Made by a program: the position numbers and the translations under genes
Notes under the pieces: generated by a model
What the model was told of the DNA's origin: nothing
The model's input: the letters and a program-made list of their open reading frames with translations, nothing else
Database searches by the model: none
Assembly: GCA_031308135.1 (NCBI GenBank)
Contig: JAHLJT010004567.1
Span: 129,961,356 to 130,025,355, forward strand
Source: Acheta domesticus
Lineage: Eukaryota; Arthropoda; Insecta; Orthoptera; Gryllidae
DNA: 64,000 nt
Direction: 5' to 3'
Part shown: piece by piece, positions 32,490-44,724 of the stretch
Position numbering within the stretch: position 1 is the first letter of the stretch
How the letters are laid out: each line of letters opens with the position of its first letter

Positions 32490-35400
32490 GCAGCCCGGAT
32501 TGCAATGTGCTAGCTAAGCGATGGGTGACCGTTCCGGTGCGTTCAGGTCGCAGTAGGCAACATTTTTGATAGGTTGTAAAATCGACGATTTCGATAGGTT
32601 GTTGACTATCGACGAAACTGCATTGCTCTGTGGAATGTTTTCTTCCGCCGTATGGGTCTTACTGGCTACCGACACAGCTGTTAATGCTTCAATGTGACAG
32701 TTCAGCACGCGGTTGGAGAAGTTAGGGGAAAGTGATAAGAATGCAATACTGAATGCATGTACTGATTTTCTTTAACAACTTTGAGTGGCTGATCGACTAA
32801 CTCTTGCCTCACCTAGATTTTTCCAATAAAGCAAAATGTTTTAAGAAATAAATAATAAAACAGAATCTTATTCTATTTCACCAATACTTTTAAAGCATTT
32901 CGTATTGCTACTGAACCATCAATGAGTTTTAATCAGAGATTAAGGTTATTCTTTATAGTACGAAGCGTATTGTAAGAAAATTACCTCTACTCTACTGGAA
33001 AAAAGAAAGAAAAAAAAAACACACGAAAAACCATGCTTCAATAAGCGAGCGTCTTTCTATTGCCCAAAATAGTTATTATAGCCCAAGAGCAAAAACGCTG
33101 ATTTGACCATATCTCACCAAGTTGAATACATATCTCAACAAGTTGAATGATGTTTAAATGCCGAAGGCAGCAACATTGCCGTCCTACTTGCTTAAGAAAA
33201 TGCTCTTCAAATATGGCTCACGTCATCAGTTCCTATTCAAAGCAACTTTTGTACACGGCTCACGACTGTTCGTTTCGAGAAAAAAACTTTCAAAGCGCAA
33301 GTCATCTCGAGTTACTTTAATCTACATGATTCATTAATTCAAATATCAAAACTAAATATCTCCACGATAGAATACGTTCAATGATACAATATTCGGGGAG
33401 TTATCAAAATCATTAGAGATGGTCTGCCACAGCAATTGCGTGGAATTAGACTACAATAACAAAACAGCCCTTTTTCACACACAATCACGTCCTCTACTAA
33501 TGTAATGCGTAAGACAGACAAAACAAAATTACGATCCATTTCATGAAACTACATCCATACTCTTAGGAACAAGTGCACGACAGTCTGTTGTATACAACAG
33601 GTATTCATAACTAGAGGCAAAATAGAGGCACTCCAGAGAGACAAAAACTACCAAAAACATTAAGCACTACGTCTACCGACAATTTCATTAAATGAAATGA
33701 CTCACGAAAAGATGGTTTAGTTTGGACATATCTTCAATAAAAGCACATTTTGTTATTTTCAAGGAACTCAATTTAACTACCCTACTTTAAACGGTAATGT
33801 TTAGTGTTTATTTCTAGGACTCTTACCTAGGCGTAAGAAGTCAAGGTTTTCGCTACCCATTCAGACTTCACAGCACACAGTGCCACTTTGGCGGCCGCTG
33901 GCAGCGTAGCAAAGCGGGGACGTTCAGACGCTTCTAAGGTTGGCCTCGCTCTTCCATTAAACGCCGGAAAGTCGCTGTACTTAAATCTGTCCGACAAGCT
34001 AAATAAAATGTCCCTTCCCTTCTCCACTAAAATACTCTCTTCGCTGAAAGCGTCTCCATTGAATGGAATTTTCCTCAAAACAAGCACAAAGGAGAGACAG
34101 ACATCATTACACAAGAACACGGTTATGGCAGTGCTATTGAAATATCACAATAGAAAATGAAACAAAGACCCGCATGTAGTAAAAACGTGTGTAACAATCC
34201 AACGCAGTTGTAACTAAGAGCTGGATAATACTTCGCTGTTAAGCATTTGACTCGGATTTTCCGGAAAATAGCCATTCAAGGACGCTATTCAAGGGGAGCT
34301 CGTGTACCACCAACAAGGTGGAGACAAGTGTCACCTGAAATTCCCTGATTTCTTTCATGTTTCCTACAAATAAGTATGCCTCCATGGATGAATATGATGA
34401 TAAAATATTTGTAGCGCCCATTTGTATTGGCAATTTTTTCATGTTATTGATAGACAAAGCCACAAAAACTTACTAAAAAATACAATAGCTTAACAAAGTA
34501 TTAACTCAACACGTAAACAAAACGACTACCTTAAACGAGACAATATCTCACTGTTTTGTGGTCGAAACGAGAAGTTGGGAGGATGAAAATATTAGATGAT
34601 TTGTTTGTTTTAGAACTGAAATTAAAAGTTGTCTCGAACACTAAAAGAACTCTTCGGCTCCACCTCAGAGCTCGTAAAAATTGTCTGTGGTTTCAAGAAT
34701 CTTCCTGTTCGGTTTTAATAACTCGCTAATACGACAGCAATGGGCTGCGTTTGGTTTACTCAGACACCAGACTGAAGAATTGGATAAATACTGCATACAA
34801 TATTTTATTAAATCAAGAAACATTTAAATTAGATAGAATTTATCAAAATTCGTAAGCATAATTTTCAATTCATTAAAATTGTAAGATATAACTTAATTTC
34901 CCGTCGCTGAATCTAAAATTCTATAATTCTCTTTTCCATGTTTTCTAGTTATTCCTGGTCTGCCCACACCCTGCTTCGTTGAATACATATCAGCGTCAGC
35001 CCAGGGGACTGCTGAAATTGCGTGGCGCTCGGCCGCGTTGGAACTTTATCTCCGTCAAACGCGAACCACACATATTTGTGGAAGACATCCTATTTTACAC
35101 GAAATATGAAATTATATGAAGACAGACAAAAGTACCCGATATCTCTAATGAATAGTAAATATTTTTTTTTTGTTTTGCAGACTGATTTGTAAGCTACAAG
35201 CACTCGTAGTTGTAAAGTACAATTTACAGATGTGGAGTTAAAAGGTCCTATCTTCAAATGCGCCGTAGGGGCTAGGCGATTAAAATACTCAACATCACTT
35301 AATTGTGTTTAAGAGAACATCAACATTGCTCCGGGTAAAAGAGTTGCTTACAAATTTGCAACTTTTATTCTTTAAATTCTCACTTCGCTAACACCCGTCA

Positions 35401-36110
35401 AATTTTCATGACTCACGCGGAGTAACAGCATGAATGCACTTACAAACAGAAATTATTCACGTGTTATTCGCACTCTTAAGGCCAAGGGAAAGCACGGAAA
35501 CCAGCTATCGCACGACTCCAATTCGTGAATGCTCGACTCAATTTCGTGTACTTAGGTATCGTTCAAACGCGTATCACGTTCTTACTGTTAGCTGAAAGTA
35601 AGAGAATGGACTGCACCAAAAGAGCCATCCGGCGCTCTGTGAATACTTTTCAGCACCTCCCCAAGCATAGACCAGACGCGGACCTACGAGGCAATTAAAA
35701 GTTCAATCGACAAAACACGGAGGATTGGTGGAAATAGAAAGATATTAAAGAATCAGAGAACGCGAAAAAGAAAAAGAAAAGAAAAACAAAGACAAGAAAA
35801 AATTGAAACGAAAAAAAGAAAGATACGGTGAAAAAAGGTTTAAAGAAAACATCACTGACGGAGAAACAAAGTTCAAAAGCCACGAAATAGTTATTCTTAT
35901 GCTTCCCACTTGTGATTTACGTTTGCAAGCTGCTTTCCAGCTCATCGACGGAGATAATTTATTTACTTCATTATTTAAAATTACAGTCAATAGTAGTAAC
36001 GAAACTGGCAATTTCCTGCACCAGATCAAGCAGAATAATTACAATACACTACGTCGAATCCACGAGAGTGAAGGAAGAAAAACAAAATGAACCACACACA
36101 AAAAGAAGAA
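32490..36110. other. AT-rich intergenic DNA
   Basis: About 3.6 kb with no supported gene. At 33827-34160 a patch of higher GC has frames of 90-97 codons on both strands. On the minus strand it ends with the sequence TAG|GTAAGAGT, a good splice-donor match, but the frame already stops there and no partner exon is evident. Confidence 0.5.
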
Positions 36111-36114
36111 GCTA

Positions 36115-36515
36115 TGCAGTGCAAAGGCGTGACCGCGGCGCAGCGTCCGCGCGGAGCGGGGATGGTCGGCGGGGGACGTGGAGCGGGGAGGAGAGACGAG
36201 TGGGGTCCAGAGGGCAAGGGGCAGCGTCCGCGGCGGCACTGACCGGCCGCGGCGGCGGAGGCGGCGGCGGCGGCGGCGTTGGGTATGTGGGTCGGCGCGG
36301 CGCGGCGTCCGGCTAACGGCCCCGGAGCGGCGCACCGCTCGCTCACGCTGCGGAATCTCGGCACTTGCGCTCGCTCACCTGTCCGCCCGCTCCGCCAGCT
36401 GCGCGACGACGAAGCGGCCCATACACCGTCCAGCCTGTTCGCGAGTCTAGCTTGCGTCGCCCCCGGTTGGAAACCTGTCGCCGCCACAGTGCTCGCTCAT
36501 CGGAGCAGGTTGGAG
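36115..36515. other. CpG-rich island
   Basis: GC-rich, CpG-dense block with a GGC triplet run near 36245-36280. Frames up to 153 codons on both strands are low complexity. No gene is called. Confidence 0.5.
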
Positions 36516-36532
36516 GAGGATCAATGTGAATA

Positions 36533-36671
36533 GGAAGTTGGTGCACGTCGTAGCGGACAGAACTATCGATTTTCTGCGCATGCGCAGATGCAATGAAGTG
36601 ATGCGAAACTTGAACTGCGCATGGGCAGAAGGTCGATAGTGCTTTAAACGTTTGAAGGTGCACAATCTCCC
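36533..36671. mobile_element. Palindromic MITE, family M1 copy 2
   Basis: Matches the reverse complement of 16621-16757, sharing GATGCGAAACTTGAACTGCG (from 36601 with one offset) and the GATCGATAGTGCT/GGTCGATAGTGCT block. The halves are imperfect inverted repeats. It contains TGCGCATGCGCA at 36575-36586, which matches the NRF-1/erect-wing binding consensus. A TA lies immediately left (36531-36532). Confidence 0.75.
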
Positions 36672-36679
36672 TTATGATT

Positions 36680-38430
36680 TACAACAGGCGCAAGCCTGGC
36701 TCGCAAACCTTACTCGTGTGTGCCTACCTCGTTGCCATCGTTGTGCGGAGTAGCGACTCAAAATCTGGTCTGAATGGTACTGCGAAACATATATATATAT
36801 AAAATCAAATGTTTCCAATCTTCCAAATCCCGTATATTTAAAGTTATTAATATATTTACGTAAACCAAAAAGTCTACTGAACCCCGAAGTGAAACTTACG
36901 GTAATAACTTTTTCTCCTTTTATGCACGTAATATTTTTTACTCACTCGACTAGCGTGCGCCCTCACGAACAGCATACTGACGTACTCACCTGAAACAGAA
37001 CAAAATAAATGAACTACTGTAAGGTTACATCTTTATGAGGATTTAGTTACATAATGATCAATTTTATTCCGTCATTGGAATTTTAAATTCAATTTAACAA
37101 TGAGAATTCTAACAATACATTCGATTCCTTAAATGTTACAAAATAATGGAAGTCTTTTCCTGCGTAGTTCACGCAAATAGCACTAGACGTGAGGATGACT
37201 ATAAAATGTAACTTTTCCACGCGAATTAATTCTTTAAACGCACAGAACGCGTTTAATATAAAAAAGAAAACATTCACCATATTTCCATGAGAATACTCAG
37301 CATTCACTCAATATAGTAAAAAAAAGGTGCAAAAAATAATTTTCAGAAAATGTTAAAATCGTGCAAATATTCAAGTACAAGGAGATCCTTAAACACCAAA
37401 AGGTTTCTCCGAGCCCAGGGAGATTCATTCAACAACACCATCGCTTCAAGACGCAACTTGGAGAATATTCGTTCAAGAAATTCAATGAGAACTTCAACGG
37501 GCAGCGACGGTGTACAAAAAAGCGAACCAGAAGTCTAGAAAATCAAAGCATTGAAGTATCTTTGTTCTGAATGCGTAATTGGCCAGTAGCCCGTAAATGC
37601 AGCGCACACCGAAAAATTGCCTGAAGGCAACGGTTTGAATACGTACTTCAGTCGCGGACTCCTTTCATCAGCCATTCGTCAAAGTCACACGGTATAAAAG
37701 CTCCACAGGTTCCATAAAGCAGACGCCATCAAAGGATTTCATCAGCAAATGTTATGGACGAGTCGTCAGTAACATTTGGGTCCTAAATTTGAGGCAAATA
37801 CAGAATCTAAAGCCCACAAACGTACTGCGCCACCAAAATTAAAATTATAATTTTAATCTCCAAGAATTTCAAAGGTAGATGTAGCCATGGTCACTTTTCA
37901 TTTTAAGAAAATGTCTGAGATTAGTTATTACTGCCCCAATCCCTTCAAATATAAAAATATACAAAAGAAATTCAACAGGTAAACAAATTAATACTTGAAA
38001 GACAATTTAGGGAGGGAATAGAAAAAAACATAATTTAAATTAGAAATAAACATTTAAGTAATTTTGATTGAAATTTCACAATTCTAAATATGAAATAGTT
38101 TCCTGTAACGACATGTATTGTAATTATGTAACAACACTTATCGTACGTATTTTAATTCAATATATATTTCAATACAATTTACTGTATTCATATAACATGA
38201 AAAGCTTAATATTAAAGGACGCAGCACGCAGGACAGAGCTGTTTTATGATACATTTTGTTGGAATTCTTCCATTTACACTTGGGCACTTAGAATTCCTCA
38301 AACACGAAGCTACTCACAAGCAGATTCCGACGGTCCGTGTAAGGCCGTTAAGGAGTTTATATTTCTTGAGCGCTCGCTATCCAGAGGATGCGCTGATATG
38401 CCTTCGAAATGAGCATCCAGAGGCAGAGAG
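36680..38430. other. AT-rich intergenic DNA
   Basis: Contains a short (AT)n at about 36790-36800 and otherwise nothing I can assign. Confidence 0.5.
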
Positions 38431-38435
38431 AGAGA

Positions 38436-38476
38436 CAGACACACACACACACACACACAACACACACATACACACT
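38436..38476. repeat. (AC)n microsatellite
   Basis: An interrupted ACACAC run. It supplies the Cys/Val repeat in the minus-strand frame at 38310-38675, which is therefore not credible as a whole. Confidence 0.9.
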
Positions 38477-38479
38477 TCG

Positions 38480-38998
38480 CTGACCAACCGACGTACTGAC
38501 ATGTTCCGAGTATTTTGTTGGCCAGGCGAGGAGTTGACAGGTCTTGAACAACGCGACATGGCGCAGTAAAGGGGGTGCACTTACCCTCCTTACATGGATG
38601 TATCATAATACAGACCCTGCGTGCAATAAAGGCCCCTAAGGGCTCCGCCCGGGGAGACTCCAATGTACCGTTCACTTGAACGGAGGTATCTGTATCTTCT
38701 TAAGATTCCAAGAATCTCAAGTTATTAAATAATTGTAATATCACGCCACACCGTACTTCACTTGGCGAACACAGAGGAGAAGACAAAAGTGTTTTCTATG
38801 AAAAGAATATTCGCAAGGCCTTTTCTTATAACATATTTGAGAAAATTATCATTCCCACTTATTGAATATGTTTTAACTTCGATAATTCCATTAGTTTTTC
38901 TGACATTTTATATTTGGACGAGAACGATAAGAATAAACTAAATCGCCTTTTTTCCACCGAACCAGGACCTACTGGCACTCACTTCCGGGTGAACCCTA
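38480..38998. other. Mixed intergenic DNA
   Basis: Includes a self-complementary CCGTTCACTTGAACGG at 38668-38683. No gene recognised. Confidence 0.4.
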
Positions 38999-38999
38999 A

Positions 39000-39290
39000 T
39001 ACTTCAGCGTGCTGGACGGAGCAAAAACCAGCGGTTCCGCCCGAGCAAGTGGCCAACGCGCGGATTTGGCTGAATCCGCCGACCGCCACGCAGAGCCGCG
39101 CCGCGCCGAGAGACGCACCACCTCCGGGAAGCCAGCGCTCGCTCGCCGCTTGACGGCTTCCAGGGAGAGCGCCTCGCCCGCGAGCGCCCGCCAGCGCCAG
39201 ATCCGGCCGCCAGGCACATCCGCCGGCGCGGCGGGCCACGCAAGTGGGTCGCGGGTGCGAAGAAGGTATGCAGCGCCGCTAGAAAGTGCG
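39000..39290. other. CpG-rich island
   Basis: Dense CpG, non-repetitive, sharp left edge. Overlapping frames on both strands reach 211 codons but have Arg/Ala/Ser/Gly bias and no motif. Confidence 0.5.
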
Positions 39291-39292
39291 AG

Positions 39293-39690
39293 GCTACGCG
39301 GCATGGGCAACGGCAGGGGACGGCAACGGCAGGGGACAGGACCGGGAAGGTCGGGGCAGGCAGGGCCGATTTGGAAGGCGGGGGCAGGTGATTCGAAGAG
39401 GAGCGAGAGCGGGTGGGACAAGGCAGGGACGAAGAAGGTATGCGAGGGGGACGAGGAAGACGCTAGAGATCCGAGGCTGTACGGTTTGGGACAACGGGAA
39501 GAGGCGGGGGCGGATAAGTCGGGTGGAAGCGGAACGAGATGGCAAGGGATGGGACGAGGCGAGGAGAGGCGAAGCGGGAGCGGCCGGCCGAATGGGAACG
39601 AGATAGATCTGGACGAAGCGGAGCGGGTCAAAGTGGAGCAGTAAAAACTGCAGCAGTACTAAGTGGAGTAGGATGAAACGGAGCGGGATT
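39293..39690. repeat. Purine-rich degenerate pentamer array
   Basis: Units such as GGGCA, ACGGC, AGGGG at 39302-39345 and later GGGAC/GAGGC/GCGGG and GTGGA/GCAGT units to about 39690 keep a rough 5-bp phase while becoming more A-rich to the right. Confidence 0.65.
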
Positions 39691-39694
39691 CGGT

Positions 39695-40378
39695 AGAGAG
39701 GGGGGAATTGTAATAGGCCTGAATATCTCTTGGACATTGACCTATGTTATAGTTCTGATTAAACCTACTAAAATAGTTCACTACGATCAAGTTCAAAAGA
39801 TATAATAAACCCGCAACCAAAAACTGCCCATGAATGTACAAGAAAGAAAACACTGAAAAAATGCGTTGTTTCTTAATTGCCTGTGTAAATGAGAAATGTT
39901 ACTAGTGGCAATCGAACATCTCTCATGGGAAAATAATTCGATAGAATTGCAAACTTACATAATTATTGGTAGAATTGGTATGAAGGGTGAAGATGTACGA
40001 AATGGAAAAATTCACACATTGTTTTCATTGTCATTTATTTTCGTTAATTTCCTCCACGCCTATTCAACAGTATTACAAGATCGCTGATCGCTAGAAGGTC
40101 GTTCAATTGCACGAATACAATGATTGATTCCAAAGCTCCTCAGCCAGCAGAGCATCTGTCCGGATAAAACATTTCTGGTGCCGATCCCGATGGGATCGAA
40201 TATTTGCACTTCATGACGATCTATTTTCGGTTTGAAAAATATTAAAAAAAAATTAGAAATCCACATCAAATTTATGTAATATTAATACTTTTTTTTCACA
40301 GTTCCGAGTGGTAAGTTAAACTGTTTGGAAGTGTCGAAGAAACAAGCTGCTAAACCAAACGTGTTTACGAGTCGATTG
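39695..40378. other. AT-rich intergenic DNA
   Basis: No gene or repeat identified. Confidence 0.5.
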
Positions 40379-40379
40379 A

Positions 40380-40605
40380 AAGGCAAGCCGCGGTGCGGTC
40401 GCAGGCGCGCTGTGCGTGAACGGGAAACACTCCGCCTCCGCCTGCCTCCATTCATTCATGAGCGGCGGGGCGCTCGGCGCCACCTCACTCGACGTAGCGC
40501 GCGCCGGAGTTTACGACTGCGTCTCTGCGCCCGCCGCACCGCCGCCCTCGCCAGAAACGAAAGCGTTTCAACGCGCGGCTGCACGGAATCCCAAAGAATG
40601 GAACA
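40380..40605. other. CpG-rich island (small)
   Basis: About 220 bp of CpG-dense sequence between AT-rich flanks. No coding support. Confidence 0.45.
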
Positions 40606-40650
40606 GGAATTATCAACAACCTGACTCATAGCGTATTATCGTATCTCCTC

Positions 40651-41018
40651 TACACACTCATTTCCTGGGACAAATTTCCCTCACTATTCCCGGTTTTCCT
40701 GGCAATTTTTTAAAATATTTTTTCCTGATACAATTGGTAATATCAAACTAAAAAAATTTTAAAAGCAGCCTGATATTAATGGCAGTCCTCCTATTTCGCC
40801 AGGACAAACTACAAATTAATAATATTTTCTCAACAAGAAAAATTGAGCAAAAATAACGTAGTGTTTCTGTTATTAAAACATAATAACTAGTTTTATAACC
40901 TTCTCTGAATTTTCCCTGACTTCTAATGATTCTTCCCCAAATTGTCTAATTTTTCCAAAGCAATGAAATTCCACGATTTTCCCCAGTTTTGCGTATTTTC
41001 ATGAAAGAGGCCACCCTG
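40651..41018 (+). mobile_element. Dispersed repeat R1, copy 2 (hAT-like end)
   Basis: Homologous to 18538-18830, same orientation. Its right end GAGGCCACCCTG is the complement of CAGGGTGGCCTC, similar to the left end of copy 1. The sequence is rich in TTTCCC and CCTGA motifs. No TSD could be confirmed. Confidence 0.6.
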
Positions 41019-41254
41019 GTACTTACAAAATACACACAACGGAAATGTTACAGTTTTGTGCGATTTATAAGGCAGAAACAAAATCCCGTAAAAGTGCGAA
41101 TGCTGGATACGGAACAACTCGCAGGGGTACATCATGCAGATTCACGACGAAAATTGTAGAATTTTGCTACAAAAAACAGACACGTTGCCCAAAACAACAC
41201 GCTTTGTCACACAAGTTGCCAACCCTAAAATGCAAAAGGAGGACTGAGTGCCCT

Positions 41255-41600
41255 TAAAAGCAGATTCTGTGCGCGGGGCGCTGCGGGGCAGCACGGGCGG
41301 CAAGGAGTTGTGCCTCGCGTGAGAGTGAGCTGCCAGCCATCGCACTCCCGTTCGAGGCTCGCCGTCCCCACTTCCGCTGCCGCCGCCGCCGCCAGCCCTC
41401 CGCAGAGAGAACGCTAACCAGTTCCCCCGCCCCGCCCTCCCGCCGCCACCGAGCGCAGACTACGCCGAGTTCAGGGCGAAACGAGGGCGCAAGATCCGCG
41501 TTGTCGGCCCGCGGGGCGGGAGGACGAGACAGGACTGGGCTTGGGCGAGCGGAGGGGTGGGGCGGGCAGGAGAGAGGAAGGGCAAGGCCGAATGAGCAGT
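41255..41600. other. CpG-rich island
   Basis: GC-rich with GCC triplets near 41375-41395. The minus-strand frame 41254-41673 (139 codons) is Pro/Ala/Arg/Ser-rich and not credible as a gene. Confidence 0.5.
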
Positions 41601-42050
41601 GAGCCAGGATCACGAGGGAAAGGAGCCGGAGGGGAAAGTATGCAAAAGGAAATAACGGGGTGAGGAAACGCAAGAGGAGTGAAGAGATGAGTTGAACCGC
41701 GAGACGAAACAGAGGAGACGAAAAAGAAGAAAGAGAGGGCAGGAAAGTAAAGGGGAGAAAGAAGTGCTATTTTTTCTCCTTTAATCATTTCGGAAAGTTG
41801 ATTTTGAAAATGGTATTGTATCAACAATACTTCAATATTTACGCTTTATAACATCATTTTTACATTTTTACGTCACACATTTTTAACACATAACCTGTAG
41901 CAGAAAACTTGTGGAAAAGAAAGCAGGAATAGAGAAAGGAAGAATAAAATAGAAAAAAATAAGAGGAGAAAGGAGAGGAAAGGGGAAGAAAAAGACGAGA
42001 GAAAAGAGAAAGGAAAACAGGTAGGGAAGGAAAGAAGACAGAAGGTTTTT
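41600..42050 (+). repeat. Two polypurine tracts
   Basis: The plus strand is strongly A/G-rich at 41615-41765 and again at 41915-42047 (GAGGAAAGGGGAAG type), separated by an AT-rich gap. Such mirror-like purine runs can form triplex DNA (inference). Confidence 0.7.
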
Positions 42051-42054
42051 TTTT

Positions 42055-44580
42055 TCTGGTGCAGTGGATTACTTTACAGAATACAAATAATTTCACACAT
42101 AGAACTTACAATATGTTCACATTATTACAAAAGGGAGGTTGTCCCAGAAGGAAGGAAGGTGAGAAAAGAAGAGAGAAAAGGTGTCCATACAGAATGCGCG
42201 GCGGACGCTGCAAGCCACTCGCGGAAGTTCCGTCGTGCACCGGTCGCCCAGTGCCTATCACAGGCTGCTGTGACGCGTCGGGTACGTGGGGCCGCTGACG
42301 CCCAGACGCCACGACCGCAGTGACGTCCGCGTTGCGTAAGATACCCGCATCGGCTTCAGTGACTATTTGAGGGGAAGGGGAGCTTTACCACAGCCTCAAA
42401 CACTCCTTAGCTACGCTAGTACTAAACTTCAAAATTACGGCACTCATAATCGTCTTTCCCTTCGATGATAAGCTGGTTGCAATCTGACCATAAAGTCACA
42501 TAATGTACTTCCTGGGTTTCCGGCACTTTCTTTGTGCAACTTCGGCTCAGTAAATCTTTTTCCTTCAATTTTTTTAATTTACAGACTTGCTACAGGATTG
42601 GGATTTTCAAAGAATTTAACACACAATGAACAGCCTTTCGCGTATACTATTACAACCCCGAAAATGTCGCAAAATTACAGTAAACGATCAGTAAAGCTTA
42701 CGCATTGGCAGTACGTCCTGATTTATTAATTTTCGACAAATCAGTAAAAACTATATGTGACGTACAGGGGAGAGGCAGAATCTGCTTTGAGAGCCACTGC
42801 AAGCCCACGTGGTATACACGTGGTTATACAATGACAATTATTATTCTCTCCGCATTTTCATTGTAAACACAAATTACATTCATTTCGGTGAAACACATCT
42901 AAACATCTGAAATAAACAAAATGCTGTTTCAAGTTACGCATGAAGCAGCTCAAACTGAAATCGAACAAACCACAGTTCCACAGAAAATTAAATTATAGTC
43001 CATAGAAAATTAAAAACTATAATTCAATTGCACGTGTAAAGTTCAAAACACTTGTTTACACACAATTTTAACTATTAATGTGATTTGCATACTACTTTCT
43101 TGTAGTTTTTACATTCACGGAATGCTTTGCGGTCTAAATTTCTTGGGCAAAGTTCACCTCTTGACGAGTTTGTTTCCTTTCTTGCAACTTCTGATTTTCT
43201 TTGTTTTTTGGATCTGAATGCAATTTTTGTGGTATTTTAGGTATCAAATCTCGCGGCAATCCGGTCACTACAGATCTTTGCCAGTCAGATCAGATCAAGG
43301 GCCAAAACAATGGGCACATTTCACCTGCAAATCTTGTTTCCGGCGGTTTCTGAGAGCGAGTATCAGTGATGTTTTATCCTCCTGAAATTTTGATCGAGCC
43401 AACTTGGATTGCGCCACGGGAAATGCAGGTTATTGTAAGGTTTCCGTGAGAGAAGCGCTGGTCGGCTCTGCCTGTCAACGCGGGAGCTTTGCGACCCCCA
43501 GAGACACCCGCGAGATACAAATTATTCCTGAGCATTGGTAGTCAGTCATGTGACGAGAAATGTATTTTGTGAATTAAAGATGAGGGAAAGGGTACTGAAA
43601 ATCACAACGTTCTCGAACAAAACTGTAGAAGTAGTAATAAAGCCTAGGGTCCAAATTCTCCCACGCTCCCCTCCCGGATTCAACAAAGACCCCCATCCCC
43701 GCAGCAGTGCTTGTACGCGGGTGTCACAACCAAGACTCGAATTCGGCTGTAGTATCGTAGGGAGAAGTCACTCGAAGGAGATCCGTGAGCAGAAGCGCGC
43801 GGAGAAAACCGCATTTGGCCAGACGACGCGGCGCAGCGGTGTGGCAGTGAGGGAGTCAAGTCACTTCTCGCAAGCTTCGACGACATGCCGCCGGCACAGC
43901 GTCATCTCCAATATCCTGGAACTCGTACCGCAAGTTCACTGCGGACACTGCGCATAGAGAAATTTTGCTGTGAACAACGCAGAGAAAAAATATTGCACAA
44001 TGGATTATTATACGTTGAGAAATTAGTGGGAAAAACACAGAGAAAGTTGCAAATAGATAAACCGTTATTAAATTTGACTGTGGAAAAAAACATAGAAACA
44101 ATGGATGGAGGCGGAAATTGTTCAACTTTAAAGTTAATTTACAAAAGAGCGATTCGTTTTTCCAAGGTACGATACGATGAATTCTGGCAGTTCAAAATTT
44201 CACCGATTTAAACAGAAAAAAATAATTTTACTTACGCAAAACGAATATGGTCCTATCATCATATATCACTCACGGCAGAAGGCAACCGGAACTTCGACGC
44301 GGATAATAAGTACAATGATATTATTTCTAGATATTAACGTAGAGACCATCATACTTCACGGGAAGTTCCAGAGATCCTTGAGCAGTTCCTGCGCTCTCTC
44401 TCTACCCTGGATCATCATGTGGATGTTATCAGCTCCAACTCACTTAATATAACCTCCTAATAAGACTATTATTCAATTAACCAGGAAGCCAGAGTACTGT
44501 TCAAGATGTCTGATTGACTTATTGTGTGTTTCCTGACGCATTAACTGATATGATTCTTGGTTCCTCAGAGTAAAGCAAGG
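42055..44580. other. Intergenic DNA
   Basis: A GC-richer patch lies at 42185-42350 and another at 43640-43900. A CACGTGGTATACACGTG self-complementary motif occurs at 42809-42825. Frames up to 140 codons (43535-43957) show no recognisable domain. I support no gene. Confidence 0.45.
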
Positions 44581-44584
44581 TATC

Positions 44585-44722
44585 GCGGGAGGTGCCGGTG
44601 TTCATCCACCAAGGAAACGTGAGGTCCAGCGCCGACCTAGAGGTCGAGACTTGCAGGGGTTTTCCCCTTCAAGTACCTCAGGGAGCGGAGCACCGCGCCA
44701 GCCCGGACAGGCTCTATGCTCT
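44585..44722 (-). mobile_element. SINE-related fragment
   Basis: Related to the body of the SINE at 48050-48541. Shared features in order are GGTGAG or GTGAGG, CCGGCGCCAACC or CCAGCGCCGACC, GGGGTTTTCCCC, AGCACC and CAGCC(C/G)GGACA. It lacks a recognisable tRNA head or tail here, so it is a partial or diverged copy. Downstream at about 44860-44925 lies a GAAACCACGAAGAACTGCCG segment that may belong to another SINE. Confidence 0.6.
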
Positions 44723-44724
44723 CG

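Noticed and set aside
38310..38675. 121-codon minus-strand frame
   Set aside because: Part of it is a CA microsatellite, and the remainder has no recognisable motif.
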